55,220 bases of DNA from SIG565 sp045651765 (GCA_045651765.1 JAZRSY010000005.1:1-55220), one strand, 5' to 3'; positions 16,429 through 26,442 are shown, counted from the first letter of the stretch. Numbers and translations are program-made. Notes: generated by a model from the sequence alone, not told the origin.

Positions 16429-17376
16429 TTATTTTTTAAGTTTTAGTGCCTCTTTAGCCTTTTGGGCAATATCTACACCCCTTAGGCCAAATTTATCGAG
16501 CAAATCGTTAGCCGGACCCGAACATCCGAATTCATCATTCACGCCAACCTTAACAACATGCACGGGATATTCTTCGGCCACAACCTCGCACACGGCAGAT
16601 GCCAAACCGCCTATAATTGAGTGCTCTTCGGCTGTTACTATTACGCCTGTTTCTTTAGCGGCTTTAACAATAGCTTCGCGGTCAATAGGTTTAATGGTGG
16701 CCATATTTATAATGCGAGCGCTAATGCCCTGCTCTTTTAAAATATCATATGCCACTAATGCCTCGGCAACCATTAAGCCGGTTGCAATAATTGTAACATC
16801 GGTGCCTTCTTTTAATGTAACGGCTTTACCAATCTCAAACTTATAATCATCATCAAATATAACCGGAACGGCAAGGCGGCCAAAACGGGCATAGCAAGGG
16901 CCATCGTAATCATACATAGCTTCCATTGCCTTTTCACCCTCTACGGCATCGGCGGGGTTTATAATAACCATACCGGGAATGGTGCGCAAAATGCCAATAT
17001 CTTCGTTACATTGGTGGGTTGCACCATCTTCGCCAACCGAAATGCCTGCGTGGGTTGCACAAATTTTAACATTTAGGTGCGGGTAACCAACCGAGTTGCG
17101 AATTTGTTCGAATGCACGGCCTGCAGCAAACATTGCAAAGGACGATGCAAACACCTTTTTGCCCGTTGCGGCAATACCGGCGGCAATACCAATCATATTT
17201 TGTTCGGCAATTCCGCAGTTATAAAACCTTTCGGGGAATTCTTTTTTAAACATTCCGGCCTTTGTTGCGGCGGCTAAGTCAGCATCCATAACAATAAAAT
17301 CATCATATTTTTTCCCAAGTTTTATAAGACCCGAGCCATAGGCTTCACGGGTTGCTTTTTTAATTACATCAGCCAT
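16429..17376 (-). CDS. Transketolase, C-terminal subunit
   Basis: The 315-residue subunit has the pyrimidine-binding domain of a thiamine-diphosphate enzyme (FYNCGIAEQNMIGIAAGIA with the cofactor-activating Glu; THAGISVGEDGATHQ) and the C-terminal transketolase domain. It works with the N-terminal subunit encoded 13 bases upstream, moving two-carbon ketol units in the non-oxidative pentose phosphate pathway. Split transketolases are common in Clostridia and archaea. Confidence 0.95.
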   Translation of the reverse strand: MADVIKKATREAYGSGLIKLGKKYDDFIVMDADLAAATKAGMFKKEFPERFYNCGIAEQNMIGIAAGIAATGKKVFASSFAMFAAGRAFEQIRNSVGYPHLNVKICATHAGISVGEDGATHQCNEDIGILRTIPGMVIINPADAVEGEKAMEAMYDYDGPCYARFGRLAVPVIFDDDYKFEIGKAVTLKEGTDVTIIATGLMVAEALVAYDILKEQGISARIINMATIKPIDREAIVKAAKETGVIVTAEEHSIIGGLASAVCEVVAEEYPVHVVKVGVNDEFGCSGPANDLLDKFGLRGVDIAQKAKEALKLKK

Positions 17377-17389
17377 TTTAATTCCCCCA

Positions 17390-18229
17390 CTAATTTAATG
17401 CATCGAGCTGAGCTTTAAGCTCGGCCATAGCAATTTCGTATTGTTCATCGTTAGGCGCAACACCGTGCCAACCAACAACATTCTCCATAAAAGAAACGCC
17501 CTTGCCCTTAATGGTTGTGGCAATTATAGCGGTTGGTTTGTCATTATCCTTTTGAGCTTCAACCAAAGCCGATTCTATTTCGCAAAAATCGTTGCCATTT
17601 ATGCAAATAACATTCCAACCAAATGCTTCGAACTTTTTATCTACCGGTTTTGGTGAGTTAACCTCGTCTACCGTGCCATCTATTTGAAGGTTATTTAAAT
17701 CCACAAAAGCAACTAAATTGCCAAGTTTTTTATTGGCAGCAAACATTGCAGCCTCCCAAACCTGACCTTCTTCAATTTCTCCATCACCCAAAATAGTATA
17801 TACATTATAATTATCGCCAAAATGTTTAGACGATAATGCCATACCAACGGCGGCCGAAATGCCCTGACCTAAAGAGCCTGTAGACATATCAACACCGGGA
17901 ATATTTTTCATATCGGGGTGGCCTTGTAAAATAGAGCCGATTTTACGAAGTGTTGTAAGGCTTTCCACGGGGAAAAAGCCGCGCTCGGCCAATGTGGCAT
18001 AAAGAGCAGGGGCTGCATGGCCTTTTGAGAGCACAAATCTGTCCCTGTTTTGCATTTTAGGCTCGGCAGGGTTTATGTTCATATGATTAAAATATAGGTA
18101 TGTTAAAATATCGGCACATGAAAGTGAGCCGCCCGGGTGGCCTGCCTTGGCAGCGTGAACCCCCTCAATAATGCCCATTCTTATCTTGCAGGCAATTTTT
18201 TGTAATTCTTGCTGTTTTTGTGGATTCAT
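17390..18229 (-). CDS. Transketolase, N-terminal subunit
   Basis: This 279-residue pyrophosphate-binding half shows HAAKAGHPGGSLS, SKGHAAPALYA and the thiamine-diphosphate motif GDGEIEEGQVWEAAMFA...VDLNNLQ. The partner gene follows immediately. A 50-base gap from rluD holds only a small GGGC/GCCC hairpin with no clear T run. Confidence 0.95.
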   Translation of the reverse strand: MNPQKQQELQKIACKIRMGIIEGVHAAKAGHPGGSLSCADILTYLYFNHMNINPAEPKMQNRDRFVLSKGHAAPALYATLAERGFFPVESLTTLRKIGSILQGHPDMKNIPGVDMSTGSLGQGISAAVGMALSSKHFGDNYNVYTILGDGEIEEGQVWEAAMFAANKKLGNLVAFVDLNNLQIDGTVDEVNSPKPVDKKFEAFGWNVICINGNDFCEIESALVEAQKDNDKPTAIIATTIKGKGVSFMENVVGWHGVAPNDEQYEIAMAELKAQLDALN

Positions 18230-18279
18230 TTTAAAATTCCTTTCGGTTTATTTTAGGGCATAACGCCCGTTTTTACTTA

Positions 18280-19182
18280 TTAAATACCGCTTAAAAATTC
18301 GGTAAAATAGTTGGGCAGTTGAGAATCAAACTCCATATACTGCTTGGTTTTCGGGTGAATAAACCCAATTTTTTTTGCGTGCAGGCACTGCCCGTTCAGC
18401 TCTTTAATATAATTTTTAGAGCCATAAACACTGTCGCCTGCCAATGGGTAGCCCAAATAAGACATATGCACCCTTATTTGATGTGTGCGGCCGGTTTCTA
18501 ACCTACATTTAATATATGTAAACCTTTGACCCCTTAAAATAACCTCGTAATGAGTTATGGCGTTTTTAGAATTTTGTGCAGTCACGGCCATCTGCTTACG
18601 TTTTACAGCGTGGCGGCCAATAGGGGCATTTATGGTACCTTTATCTTGTGGGATTACCCCGTGCACTATAGCCTCGTATTCACGCGTAAATGAATGTTCC
18701 TTTATTTGTTCGGCTAAAAAATTATGGGCCGAATCGGTTTTGGCCACAATTAAAAGGCCACTGGTGTCTTTATCTATTCGGTGGACAATACCCGGCCTTA
18801 ACACGCCGTTTATGCCTGAAAGTTTGCCTTTACAGTGGTGCATTAAGGCATTAACCAATGTGCCGCTATAGTTACCGGCAGCGGGGTGCACCACCATACC
18901 TTTTGGTTTATTAACAACAAGCAGACTATCGTCCTCGTACACAATGTTAAGCGGAATATCTTCGGGTGTAACATCTAAAAGTACAGGGTCAGGCTCGGTT
19001 ACGGTTATTGTAATGCCGTTTTTAACCTTATAACTTTTATTAAGCGGGGTGTCCCCCATTAAGACATTACCTTGTTCTATTAATTTTTCGGCATAAGAGC
19101 GTGTAACCGAAAGGTTTTCGGCTAAAAAGGCATCTAACCTTTTGGGTGATTCGTTTTCGGCAATAATATTAGTTGTTTTCAT
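18280..19182 (-). CDS. RluD-family 23S rRNA pseudouridine synthase
   Basis: The protein has an N-terminal S4 domain (KRLDAFLAENLSVTRSYAEKLIEQGNV) and a catalytic domain with the HRIDKDTSGLLIVAKT motif, whose Asp is the nucleophile. The start is uncertain: neither the ATG at 19182 nor the GTG at 19215 has a clear ribosome site. I chose 19182 because it avoids overlap with lspA. The exact target uridine cannot be read from sequence. Confidence 0.92.
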   Translation of the reverse strand: MKTTNIIAENESPKRLDAFLAENLSVTRSYAEKLIEQGNVLMGDTPLNKSYKVKNGITITVTEPDPVLLDVTPEDIPLNIVYEDDSLLVVNKPKGMVVHPAAGNYSGTLVNALMHHCKGKLSGINGVLRPGIVHRIDKDTSGLLIVAKTDSAHNFLAEQIKEHSFTREYEAIVHGVIPQDKGTINAPIGRHAVKRKQMAVTAQNSKNAITHYEVILRGQRFTYIKCRLETGRTHQIRVHMSYLGYPLAGDSVYGSKNYIKELNGQCLHAKKIGFIHPKTKQYMEFDSQLPNYFTEFLSGI

Positions 19183-19186
19183 TATT

Positions 19187-19672
19187 CTATGTTGTTTTAC
19201 GGCGTTTGGTATCACGCACGGTGTCTAAAATAAAATAAACAATTAACACGCCGCAACCCAAAACTATTGCACAGTCGGCAACATTGAACACCGGAAAACT
19301 CTGCCAAAAATCGAACTGCAAAAAATCTATTACCATACCGTTATTAAAAATGCGGTCGTACATATTACCTATTCCGCCCGATAATATCAGCGATATTGAC
19401 CAAAAAAGCCATGGGTCTTTGCTCCCTTTGCACACAAGCAACATTAAGCCTATTAACATTATAACGGCTGTAACGGCCAACAAAACCCAGGTGTAACCGG
19501 CTAAAATTCCCCATGCGCCACCATTATTGTGCACATAAAAAATATTTAAAAACCCGTGTAAAAATTCTTTGCTTTCGCCAAGTTTTAGGGTGTTTTCAAT
19601 GTTAATTTTTGTTATTCGGTCAACCACTAAAAACACAAGCGAGCAAACACCCGCTAATATATATGTTAACAA
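19187..19672 (-). CDS. lspA: Lipoprotein signal peptidase (signal peptidase II)
   Basis: The 161-residue protein has four membrane spans. The catalytic Asp pair lies in GMVIDFLQF and FNVADCAIVLG, and the conserved NNGGAWGI loop is present. It cleaves prolipoproteins such as the beta-helix lipoprotein at 838-2490. The position next to rluD and divIVA is usual in Firmicutes. Confidence 0.96.
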   Translation of the reverse strand: MLTYILAGVCSLVFLVVDRITKINIENTLKLGESKEFLHGFLNIFYVHNNGGAWGILAGYTWVLLAVTAVIMLIGLMLLVCKGSKDPWLFWSISLILSGGIGNMYDRIFNNGMVIDFLQFDFWQSFPVFNVADCAIVLGCGVLIVYFILDTVRDTKRRKTT

Positions 19673-19690
19673 AATTATTCCTCCGAGATA

Positions 19691-20512
19691 TTATTTATTA
19701 CGGCTGAAAAAACTGTTTTCAAAACCGGCCTCTTCAATTTCTTCGTCTTCTGCCTCTTCAACCTCGAATATATTATTTTGCAAAATTTCGGGTTCTAAGG
19801 CGAAACCTTCATTTTTTTCTTCGGGTACAATTTCTGTTTCAGGCTCTAATTCCTCGTTATTATTCTCGGGTAAAAACTGTGCTAAATCGGGCTTTTTGTC
19901 GGCCATAAGGATTATGGCGTCGGCAGCCTCGGTTGCGTCCATTACAACACAATCAGGCATTTTGGCAATTAATTCAAGGTGCTTTTTGTAAAGCTCGGTA
20001 ATTTCGGTTTTAAAACTTGAAATTTCCATTTTGGTTTTGTTAAACAAATCTTGTTGGCGTTTTACAGCATCGGCTGTGGCGGCCTCTACGGCTGCCTTGC
20101 GCCTTTCGGCCCTTTCTATTTGTTGAGCGTAATCGTTTTCGACCTCTTGTTTTTTCTGTGAAAATTTAACATCAAATGTTTCTAACATATTTTTTGCTTC
20201 ATTTGCAGCGGCATCGGCTGCTAATTTAGCCTCGTTAATAATTAAAGCAGCCTTTTCTTTGGCATCGGCCACGGTTTTATCGGCTAATTTTTGCGCCTCT
20301 ATTAAAATATTTTGCAGGCTGGACTGTGAGTTTTTATAAACATCTAGTTCTTCATTCAAGCCATCAATTTTATCGTTAAGGGATTTAATAACGTTATCAA
20401 ATTGAAGGTAATCCTCCTCAATAGTATCTAATAGGTTGTCTACCTCATCTTGTTTATAGCCCCCTACAGATTTTGAAAAACGAACCTCGCGAATATCTTT
20501 TGCTGATAGCAT
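19691..20512 (-). CDS. divIVA: DivIVA cell-division/polarity protein
   Basis: The 273-residue protein has the membrane-binding N-terminus (RFSKSVGGYKQDEVDNLLDTI), a long coiled coil from about residue 30 to 180, and an acidic, disordered C-terminal tail (from about 215, Glu-rich). It marks negative membrane curvature at septa and poles. It lies in the sepF-ylmH-divIVA division cluster. Confidence 0.95.
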   Translation of the reverse strand: MLSAKDIREVRFSKSVGGYKQDEVDNLLDTIEEDYLQFDNVIKSLNDKIDGLNEELDVYKNSQSSLQNILIEAQKLADKTVADAKEKAALIINEAKLAADAAANEAKNMLETFDVKFSQKKQEVENDYAQQIERAERRKAAVEAATADAVKRQQDLFNKTKMEISSFKTEITELYKKHLELIAKMPDCVVMDATEAADAIILMADKKPDLAQFLPENNNEELEPETEIVPEEKNEGFALEPEILQNNIFEVEEAEDEEIEEAGFENSFFSRNK

Positions 20513-20526
20513 AGCGGTAAATCCTC

Positions 20527-21261
20527 CTAATATTTTTTATATTTTAGAATAATACGACCTTTTTTGGTGTTTCCACCTGCATCCTCTATTAAAAACTTGC
20601 CAAAGCCGCGCACCGTTACGGCACAGCCGCTTTGCAGGTTAAGGGTAACTTTTTGCTCGGTTACCGAGTTAACCGACACTAAAGAACCGTTAATTAGTTC
20701 TGTTGCTCTGCTGCGCGAAGCACCTATTAAGGCGGCTACAACATTATCGAGTCTTAATGAAGCCACCGTAGTGCTTTGTGTTGTAAGGCTCGGTGCTGCC
20801 GGCAAAGGCAAAATAAAACCGCTGCTTATTTGCACGCCCACTCTGCCTATTTTTTCAAGTTGTGTTAAAACATAACGACTAATATCGGTTAGTAAAAATA
20901 TTACAGCCCTGCCGTTTTCTATTAAAATATCGCCCACTGTTTCTCTTTTTATGCCCAAAGCCATTAGTGAGCCTAAAAAATCGCGGTGGGTCAGTGTGTA
21001 CTGCGACCTAAAGGTAACCGTAACGGCCGTAATGGGAAAGGCATTATAAGAAGCATTTATATTGTTTGGGAAAACGCCTAAAACTAAACGCTCGGCATTT
21101 TCATGCCCGCCAAAAAACACAAAACTAACTGCCGAAGTTTTTATGTTTTTTATAAAGGCGACCTCTTCTTTACTTAAAAAACCCAAAAACTGCGGTTTAT
21201 TGGTTTTAGCAACATGCTCTATTAAATTTTCTACTCTGACTTTTAAAAGATTGTTTTCCAT
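20527..21261 (-). CDS. ylmH: YlmH-type S4 RNA-binding protein
   Basis: The 244-residue protein has the YlmH N-terminal domain and a C-terminal S4 domain (RLDNVVAALIGASRSRATELINGSLVSVN) ending in GRIILKYKKY. YlmH acts on stalled 50S subunits in ribosome quality control in Bacillus, so it is notable that rqcH is also in this window. The start overlaps the sepF stop by one base (TAATG). Confidence 0.92.
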   Translation of the reverse strand: MENNLLKVRVENLIEHVAKTNKPQFLGFLSKEEVAFIKNIKTSAVSFVFFGGHENAERLVLGVFPNNINASYNAFPITAVTVTFRSQYTLTHRDFLGSLMALGIKRETVGDILIENGRAVIFLLTDISRYVLTQLEKIGRVGVQISSGFILPLPAAPSLTTQSTTVASLRLDNVVAALIGASRSRATELINGSLVSVNSVTEQKVTLNLQSGCAVTVRGFGKFLIEDAGGNTKKGRIILKYKKY

Positions 21262-21719
21262 TAATAAAGGCCATTTTCAGAATAATCATCTAAAAATGTT
21301 TCGCCCAAAACATCAACTGCGCCCGGCACAATCATAAAGGTGCTATTTGCAACCTTTCTAATGCTTCCGCCGTTAGCATAAGCCACACCGCTTAAAAAGT
21401 CGATAATTCGGCGAGAGGTTTCGCGATTGGCGGCCTCTAAATTAAGTACAACGCTTTTTTGTAAATTTAGGTGGTCGGCAATAGCGGTAACATCATCGAA
21501 CCTGTCGGGGCGAACTAAAACAACCTGCATTTGTGGATTAATTTGGGCGGTTGCCTTAGCCTTTTTGTCGGGCACAAAAATGCGAGGCTCCTTTTTTTTG
21601 GGTTGTTCTTCAAAATAATTAACATTCCCACGATTAGTTTCGGTGGTTTCTAATGCCTCATCCTCAAAATCGTCGGGAGAAATGCTCATAAAACTTTTAA
21701 CGCTATCTAAAAATCCCAT
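21261..21719 (-). CDS. sepF: SepF, FtsZ-anchoring division protein
   Basis: The 152-residue protein has an N-terminal amphipathic membrane-binding segment (MGFLDSVKSFMSI), a linker, and the SepF core (VVLVRPDRFDDVTAIADHL and NREISRRIIDFLSG-like residues). It tethers FtsZ to the membrane. Confidence 0.93.
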   Translation of the reverse strand: MGFLDSVKSFMSISPDDFEDEALETTETNRGNVNYFEEQPKKKEPRIFVPDKKAKATAQINPQMQVVLVRPDRFDDVTAIADHLNLQKSVVLNLEAANRETSRRIIDFLSGVAYANGGSIRKVANSTFMIVPGAVDVLGETFLDDYSENGLY

Positions 21720-21737
21720 TTTTTTACTCCTTGTTTT

Positions 21738-22451
21738 TTATATATTATAGTTACGGCGGCCGAATAGGGCTGTACCCAGCCTTACCATATTAGAACCACA
21801 ACAAATAGCGGTTTCATAATCGTCCGACATACCCATAGAAAGCACTTTAATATTATTATATATTTTTTTGTCCTTAATTTCAATAAACAGTTTATACATT
21901 TCATCAAAATATTGTATGTTTTTTTGTAAATTGTCGCAAATAGGGGGTATTGCCATTAACCCGGCAAGGCTGATTCCCTTAATTTCGGAAATTTGGTGAA
22001 CAGCCTCTAAAACAGCGTCGGGCATAAATCCCGATTTGCTTGGTTCAAGGCCAATGTTCACCTCGGCTAAAACCTCGGTTACTAAGCCTTTTTTAATTGA
22101 TTGCTCGGCTATTACCTTTGCAAGTTTAATGGAATCCACCGATTGTATAAGTTCAACCTTACCCACAATATCTTTAACCTTATTGGTTTGCAAATGCCCA
22201 ATAAAATGTTTGTGAACATTTTTTGTTAAATCGGGTTCTTTTTGTAAAAATTCTTGCACCCTGTTTTCGCCAATATGTGTAATACCCGAACTTATTGCGT
22301 GGTTAATAACATTTGCAGGCACAGTTTTGGTTGCAGCAAGCAAAGTAATATCACCGCTTGTTCTGCCCGATTTTTGAGCCGCTAATGCTATTTTTTCGGT
22401 TATTTCTTCATAATTTTGATTAAATATTTCAATCGATGATTTTTCCATCAT
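21738..22451 (-). CDS. YggS/PLPBP-family pyridoxal phosphate homeostasis protein
   Basis: The 237-residue single-barrel protein has the PLP lysine in LLAATKTV and the family segments IGENRVQEFLQK and HFIGHLQTNKVKDI, with SMGMSDDYE before the C-terminus. It controls free PLP and amino-acid pools. Its start overlaps the end of the HlyD-like gene by 23 bases. Confidence 0.94.
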   Translation of the reverse strand: MMEKSSIEIFNQNYEEITEKIALAAQKSGRTSGDITLLAATKTVPANVINHAISSGITHIGENRVQEFLQKEPDLTKNVHKHFIGHLQTNKVKDIVGKVELIQSVDSIKLAKVIAEQSIKKGLVTEVLAEVNIGLEPSKSGFMPDAVLEAVHQISEIKGISLAGLMAIPPICDNLQKNIQYFDEMYKLFIEIKDKKIYNNIKVLSMGMSDDYETAICCGSNMVRLGTALFGRRNYNI

Positions 22452-23670
22452 ATATATTTTTGCCTTTCACTATAATTTCATCGTAAAGTTTTAGGCTGCC
22501 ATCTTTTTTAACGTCTTCACATATGGCATAGCCTGAGGTTGAATAAACAATATTAACCGGCACAAACTTAGCCGTCATGCCGTTTACTACATAAACTCCC
22601 GTTTCAGTAGAGGCAGAATAGGTGCCGTCGGGGGTTTGGTCTTGTGTGCTTTTAAACCTTAAGGCCGAACTTGACACCTTTAGACCCGAATAGGTGTTTT
22701 TAACAACCGTCATACTGCTTGTTCTTATCAGTGATAATTCACTGTTCATTTCGTTACACGAAAATATAATAACGGCACGCTCGTTATTAAGCGACATATT
22801 AACACGCTCTACCTTAACATTAATTTCGGGACAGGTTTTAATGTCGGTTAATATTTTAAGGGATTCGCCCTCTTTAAACTGCAACGATTCGTTTACCGTA
22901 ACACTTGCCGCTATATACCAAGTGTAATCCGAAACCAATTTGCCGATTACCGAAGAATCGGTGTTGCTCTCGGGCGAAAGCCCCTCTAAAAATTCGGGGG
23001 TTATTTGGTCTAATTTATCGGTGGTTAAAATTCCCTCATAACCATCGGTTACCGATAAAAAGTAACCTGATTTTTCGGATATAACGCTGGCAACAGGTGT
23101 GCCTAACTGTGAATTTAAAAGGTTAAGGCGGTTGTTAAGTTCGGTTAATTGGTTGCTAAAATCAACAACCATACCCGTAGCAATTTGCTTGCGGTTTATA
23201 ACGGTTAAAAGTTCTTCTTTGGGTTCGGAAATATTGGTGTAATTACCGTTGTGGGCCGATTTAATTATATTGTTAAGCGAGCCGTATATTTTGGAATTAA
23301 TTAACTCTAAATCTATTGCGTTAAGGTCGTTGTATTTTTGAATTTCTTCAATATTTTTAATTTCTTTTGTTATTTTTGCAATTTCGGTAGCGGCGTGGGA
23401 CTGATTATCAGACCCGTAAATGTTAGCAATAACGCCGCCCTTTGAAACACGCTCGGAATCCTCAATTTCAAAGTGCATTGTGCCTAAATTATTGTTTTTA
23501 ACCAGTGTTTCTTCCCTAATAATTACACCGGTTATGTTAATGCCATCAGTAGTGGAAAACTGTGTTACAATTTCGGTGGTAACGGGGTTATAAAGCGAAG
23601 CAAAAAGCTGATAAACTAAAAACATTGCAAGTATTATGCCAACAGTTGCGCTAACAAACCTATTCTTCAT
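22429..23670 (-). CDS. HlyD-like membrane-anchored protein in the division cluster
   Basis: The 413-residue protein has one N-terminal membrane span (residues about 7-27) and then an extracellular part. That part has a barrel-sandwich/coiled-coil layout resembling HlyD-type adaptor proteins (GVIIREETLV, NNLGTMHFEIEDSERVSKGGVIANIYG, coiled coil about 95-200). No ABC or RND transporter partner is next to it. Its fixed place between miaA and yggS suggests a cell-envelope or division role; this is inference. It overlaps miaA by 11 bases. Confidence 0.75.
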   Translation of the reverse strand: MKNRFVSATVGIILAMFLVYQLFASLYNPVTTEIVTQFSTTDGINITGVIIREETLVKNNNLGTMHFEIEDSERVSKGGVIANIYGSDNQSHAATEIAKITKEIKNIEEIQKYNDLNAIDLELINSKIYGSLNNIIKSAHNGNYTNISEPKEELLTVINRKQIATGMVVDFSNQLTELNNRLNLLNSQLGTPVASVISEKSGYFLSVTDGYEGILTTDKLDQITPEFLEGLSPESNTDSSVIGKLVSDYTWYIAASVTVNESLQFKEGESLKILTDIKTCPEINVKVERVNMSLNNERAVIIFSCNEMNSELSLIRTSSMTVVKNTYSGLKVSSSALRFKSTQDQTPDGTYSASTETGVYVVNGMTAKFVPVNIVYSTSGYAICEDVKKDGSLKLYDEIIVKGKNIYDGKIID

Positions 23671-24601
23671 GCTTTTGCTCCCTTTCGTTAATAATATCTA
23701 AGGCTTTTTCCAGGCAATTTGGTGTTTCGTCGGCATAAATCCAATTAATGTCTGGGTTGCGCCTAAACCAAGTTAATTGACGCTTGGCATAACGGCGTGT
23801 AGAGCGTTTTAAATCCTCTACCGCCTCTTGCAAACCTTTTTCGCCTTTAAAATATGCGTGTAATTCTTTATGACCTATTGCCTGTGCAGCGGCGGTGCCC
23901 AAAGGCAAATTAAGGGTGGTTTCGGCCTCTTCAATCAGGCCGTTTTGTAACATAACATCTACCCTTTTGTTAATTCTTTCATAAAGCAGTTCCCTGTTTT
24001 TATAGGTTATTCCAATATAGGTTGTGTCGTAAACCGAGGGTGTAATGCGAGATAATCTGTTTTGCTCGGTAACGGTGATGCCGGTGGTTTCAAATATTTC
24101 AAAAGCCCTAACAATTCTGCGTTTGTCGGCAGTGTTTAGTCGGGCGGCTGCCGCTTGGTCAAACACACTTAGGCGGTTAAGCATTTCTTGGCCGCCTAAT
24201 AAATCGTACTCTTGTTCTAATTTTTTGCGTAGTTCTAAATCTACGGGTTGCTCGGTAAAATTTATACCAAAGGTAAGTGAGTTTACATAAAGTCCTGTTC
24301 CGCCAACTATAATTGGTTGCTTGTTTCGGCCATAAATATCGGATATAACCGAATTTGCTCCATTTACATAATCTGCAACCGAATAACTTTGCTCGGGGTT
24401 TAAAAATTCAAACATATGGTGGGGTATGCCCTGCATCTCGGCCTTGGTGGGTGCGGCCGATGCTATGGATATACCCTTATAAATTTGCATGGAGTCTGCC
24501 GAAACAATCTCGCCCGATTTAATTTTTGCAATTTCTACAGCCAGCGCTGTTTTGCCCGATGCTGTTGGGCCCACAACTGCTATTAATGGTATTTTCGGCA
24601 T
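23660..24601 (-). CDS. miaA: tRNA dimethylallyltransferase
   Basis: The 313-residue enzyme adds the isopentenyl group to A37 of tRNAs reading U-starting codons. VVGPTASGKTALAVEIA is the P-loop; DSMQIYKG and GGTGLYVNSL are family signatures. The start at 24601 has AAGGAG upstream, and a longer in-frame start would overlap mutL. MiaB, which methylthiolates the product, is encoded in the same gene run. Confidence 0.95.
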   Translation of the reverse strand: MPKIPLIAVVGPTASGKTALAVEIAKIKSGEIVSADSMQIYKGISIASAAPTKAEMQGIPHHMFEFLNPEQSYSVADYVNGANSVISDIYGRNKQPIIVGGTGLYVNSLTFGINFTEQPVDLELRKKLEQEYDLLGGQEMLNRLSVFDQAAAARLNTADKRRIVRAFEIFETTGITVTEQNRLSRITPSVYDTTYIGITYKNRELLYERINKRVDVMLQNGLIEEAETTLNLPLGTAAAQAIGHKELHAYFKGEKGLQEAVEDLKRSTRRYAKRQLTWFRRNPDINWIYADETPNCLEKALDIINEREQKHEE

Positions 24602-24617
24602 TATATTACTCCTTATT

Positions 24618-26426
24618 TTAACCCAGTCGGCCAAACTGTTTTTCAAGTTCTTTTTTGGTTACCTTAAAGGCAACAGGTCGGCCGTGGGGGCAATACATAA
24701 TTTGGTTGTTTTTAAGTATTTTTTCAGCAAGTGCCTTTAGTTCTAAATCGGAACTTTGGCTGCCACCCTTTATGGCGGCCTTGCAAGCGGCGGTATGCAA
24801 AATATCGCCAATGGATTCTAAATTTAAAACCGATTTTTTAGAAAGTTCTTCGGCAATTTCGGTTACAAGTAAAGGTATATCGGCATTTTTTAATATGGCG
24901 GGCACTGCGCGCACAATTACGGCGCCAAAGCCTAAATCTTCAATTTCAAATCCCTTTTCAGAAATTAAGTCGGCATTATTAATTATTACCGAATATTCCT
25001 CTTTAGTTAGCGCCACGCTTATTGGAGTTAAAAGGTTTTGCACAGGTTGCTCACGGGTTTTTAATTCTTCAAACAACAGCCTTTCGTGCGCGGCGTGCTT
25101 GTCAATAAAATAAACGGCATCACCCATTTGGGCAACTATATATGTGTTAAAAACACTGCCAATGAATTTTATAGGCTCGTGTTCTAAAACCTCGGTTTTG
25201 GGGTTTGTAATTTGCGGTTTTATTTCTTGGGCCTCGTGGTTGCTGTTAAAATAAACAACCTCTTGGCTGCTTTGCATTTTTGGCAATATTTTCTCTTGGT
25301 TTAAAGTGAAATTATATTTAACCTCAGTGGTTTTTGGCGGCTCGGTCTGTTCTAAATTTAAGGTCGACTGCACATAATCTTCACTTTTTTGCGGTGCATA
25401 TGGGTTAAAGGGTTTTGTTTTAATTTCGGGGCGGGTATCGCCCTTTTCGAGCGCATTTTTTACGGCATAATAAATGGCGCCAAAAACCCTGCGTTCGTCG
25501 GCAAAGCGCACCTCGGTTTTAGCGGGATGCACATTAACATCAACCATGTTAAACGGAATTTCTATTTGCAGCACACAACACGGGAACCTGCCCACCATGG
25601 TAGAATTTTTATAGGCCTGTTCTAAGGCGGCCGCCGCCGTTTTAGAAAGCACCAAACGGCCGTTTAAAAAGAAAAACTGGCCGTTTCTGTTTTGTTTGCA
25701 AAAAACAGGTTTACATGTAAAGCCCTTAACGGTTATGCCCTCACTGCAGGAATCAACCTGCAAAAGTGAGGCGGCAAAATCACGCCCTAAAACCGAATAT
25801 ATAACATTTTTTAGGTTATTGTCGCCCGAGGTGGCAAGACAAAGTTTGCCGTCCCTAATAAATTTAAAGGCGATTTCGGGGTGGGAAAGCGCAAGGCGGT
25901 CTATAACCGCAGCCACGCTGTTACCCTCGGAAACATCTTTCTTCAAAAACTTCATTCGGGCTGGGGTGTTATAAAAAATATCTTTAACCACAATAAGAGT
26001 GCCAACATCACAGCCAATATCTTCGGGTATCGACTGCATGCCACCCTCCACTTTAAAATGGGTGCCTATTGGGCTGTTTTTTGTTCGGGTTATAACCTCG
26101 GTTTTAGACACCGCAGATATAGCCGCTAAGGCCTCGCCCCTAAAGCCCAATGTGCCAATGTTGTCTAAATCGGATGCCGATTTAATTTTGCTGGTGGCGT
26201 GGCGTAAAAATGCCGTTGGAGTATCCTCGCGGGATATGCCCGAGCCGTTATCGCGCACCGACATATAGGTTATGCCGCCGCGTTTTATTTCCACGGTAAT
26301 TTCGGTGGCACCTGCATCTACCGAGTTTTCTACAAGCTCTTTAATTACGGCCGACGGGCGTTCTACAACCTCGCCTGCGGCAATAAGCTCCGAAATATTT
26401 TTAGGTAAAACATTAATTTTCGGCAT
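24618..26426 (-). CDS. mutL: DNA mismatch repair protein MutL
   Basis: The 602-residue protein has the GHKL ATPase domain (ELVENSVDAGA, DNGSGI, TLGFRGEALAAIS) and a C-terminal domain with DKHAAHERLLFEE, the metal-binding endonuclease motif of MutL in organisms lacking MutH. ACKAAIKGG and CPHGRPV complete the site. It follows mutS by 16 bases. Confidence 0.97.
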   Translation of the reverse strand: MPKINVLPKNISELIAAGEVVERPSAVIKELVENSVDAGATEITVEIKRGGITYMSVRDNGSGISREDTPTAFLRHATSKIKSASDLDNIGTLGFRGEALAAISAVSKTEVITRTKNSPIGTHFKVEGGMQSIPEDIGCDVGTLIVVKDIFYNTPARMKFLKKDVSEGNSVAAVIDRLALSHPEIAFKFIRDGKLCLATSGDNNLKNVIYSVLGRDFAASLLQVDSCSEGITVKGFTCKPVFCKQNRNGQFFFLNGRLVLSKTAAAALEQAYKNSTMVGRFPCCVLQIEIPFNMVDVNVHPAKTEVRFADERRVFGAIYYAVKNALEKGDTRPEIKTKPFNPYAPQKSEDYVQSTLNLEQTEPPKTTEVKYNFTLNQEKILPKMQSSQEVVYFNSNHEAQEIKPQITNPKTEVLEHEPIKFIGSVFNTYIVAQMGDAVYFIDKHAAHERLLFEELKTREQPVQNLLTPISVALTKEEYSVIINNADLISEKGFEIEDLGFGAVIVRAVPAILKNADIPLLVTEIAEELSKKSVLNLESIGDILHTAACKAAIKGGSQSSDLELKALAEKILKNNQIMYCPHGRPVAFKVTKKELEKQFGRLG

Positions 26427-26442
26427 AACGGCATTCCTTTCG

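Noticed and set aside
18230..18279. GGGC/GCCC hairpin as a terminator between rluD and the transketolase genes
   Set aside because: The stem is four pairs and on the minus strand is followed by TAAAATAAA, not a T run, so it is unlikely to stop transcription.
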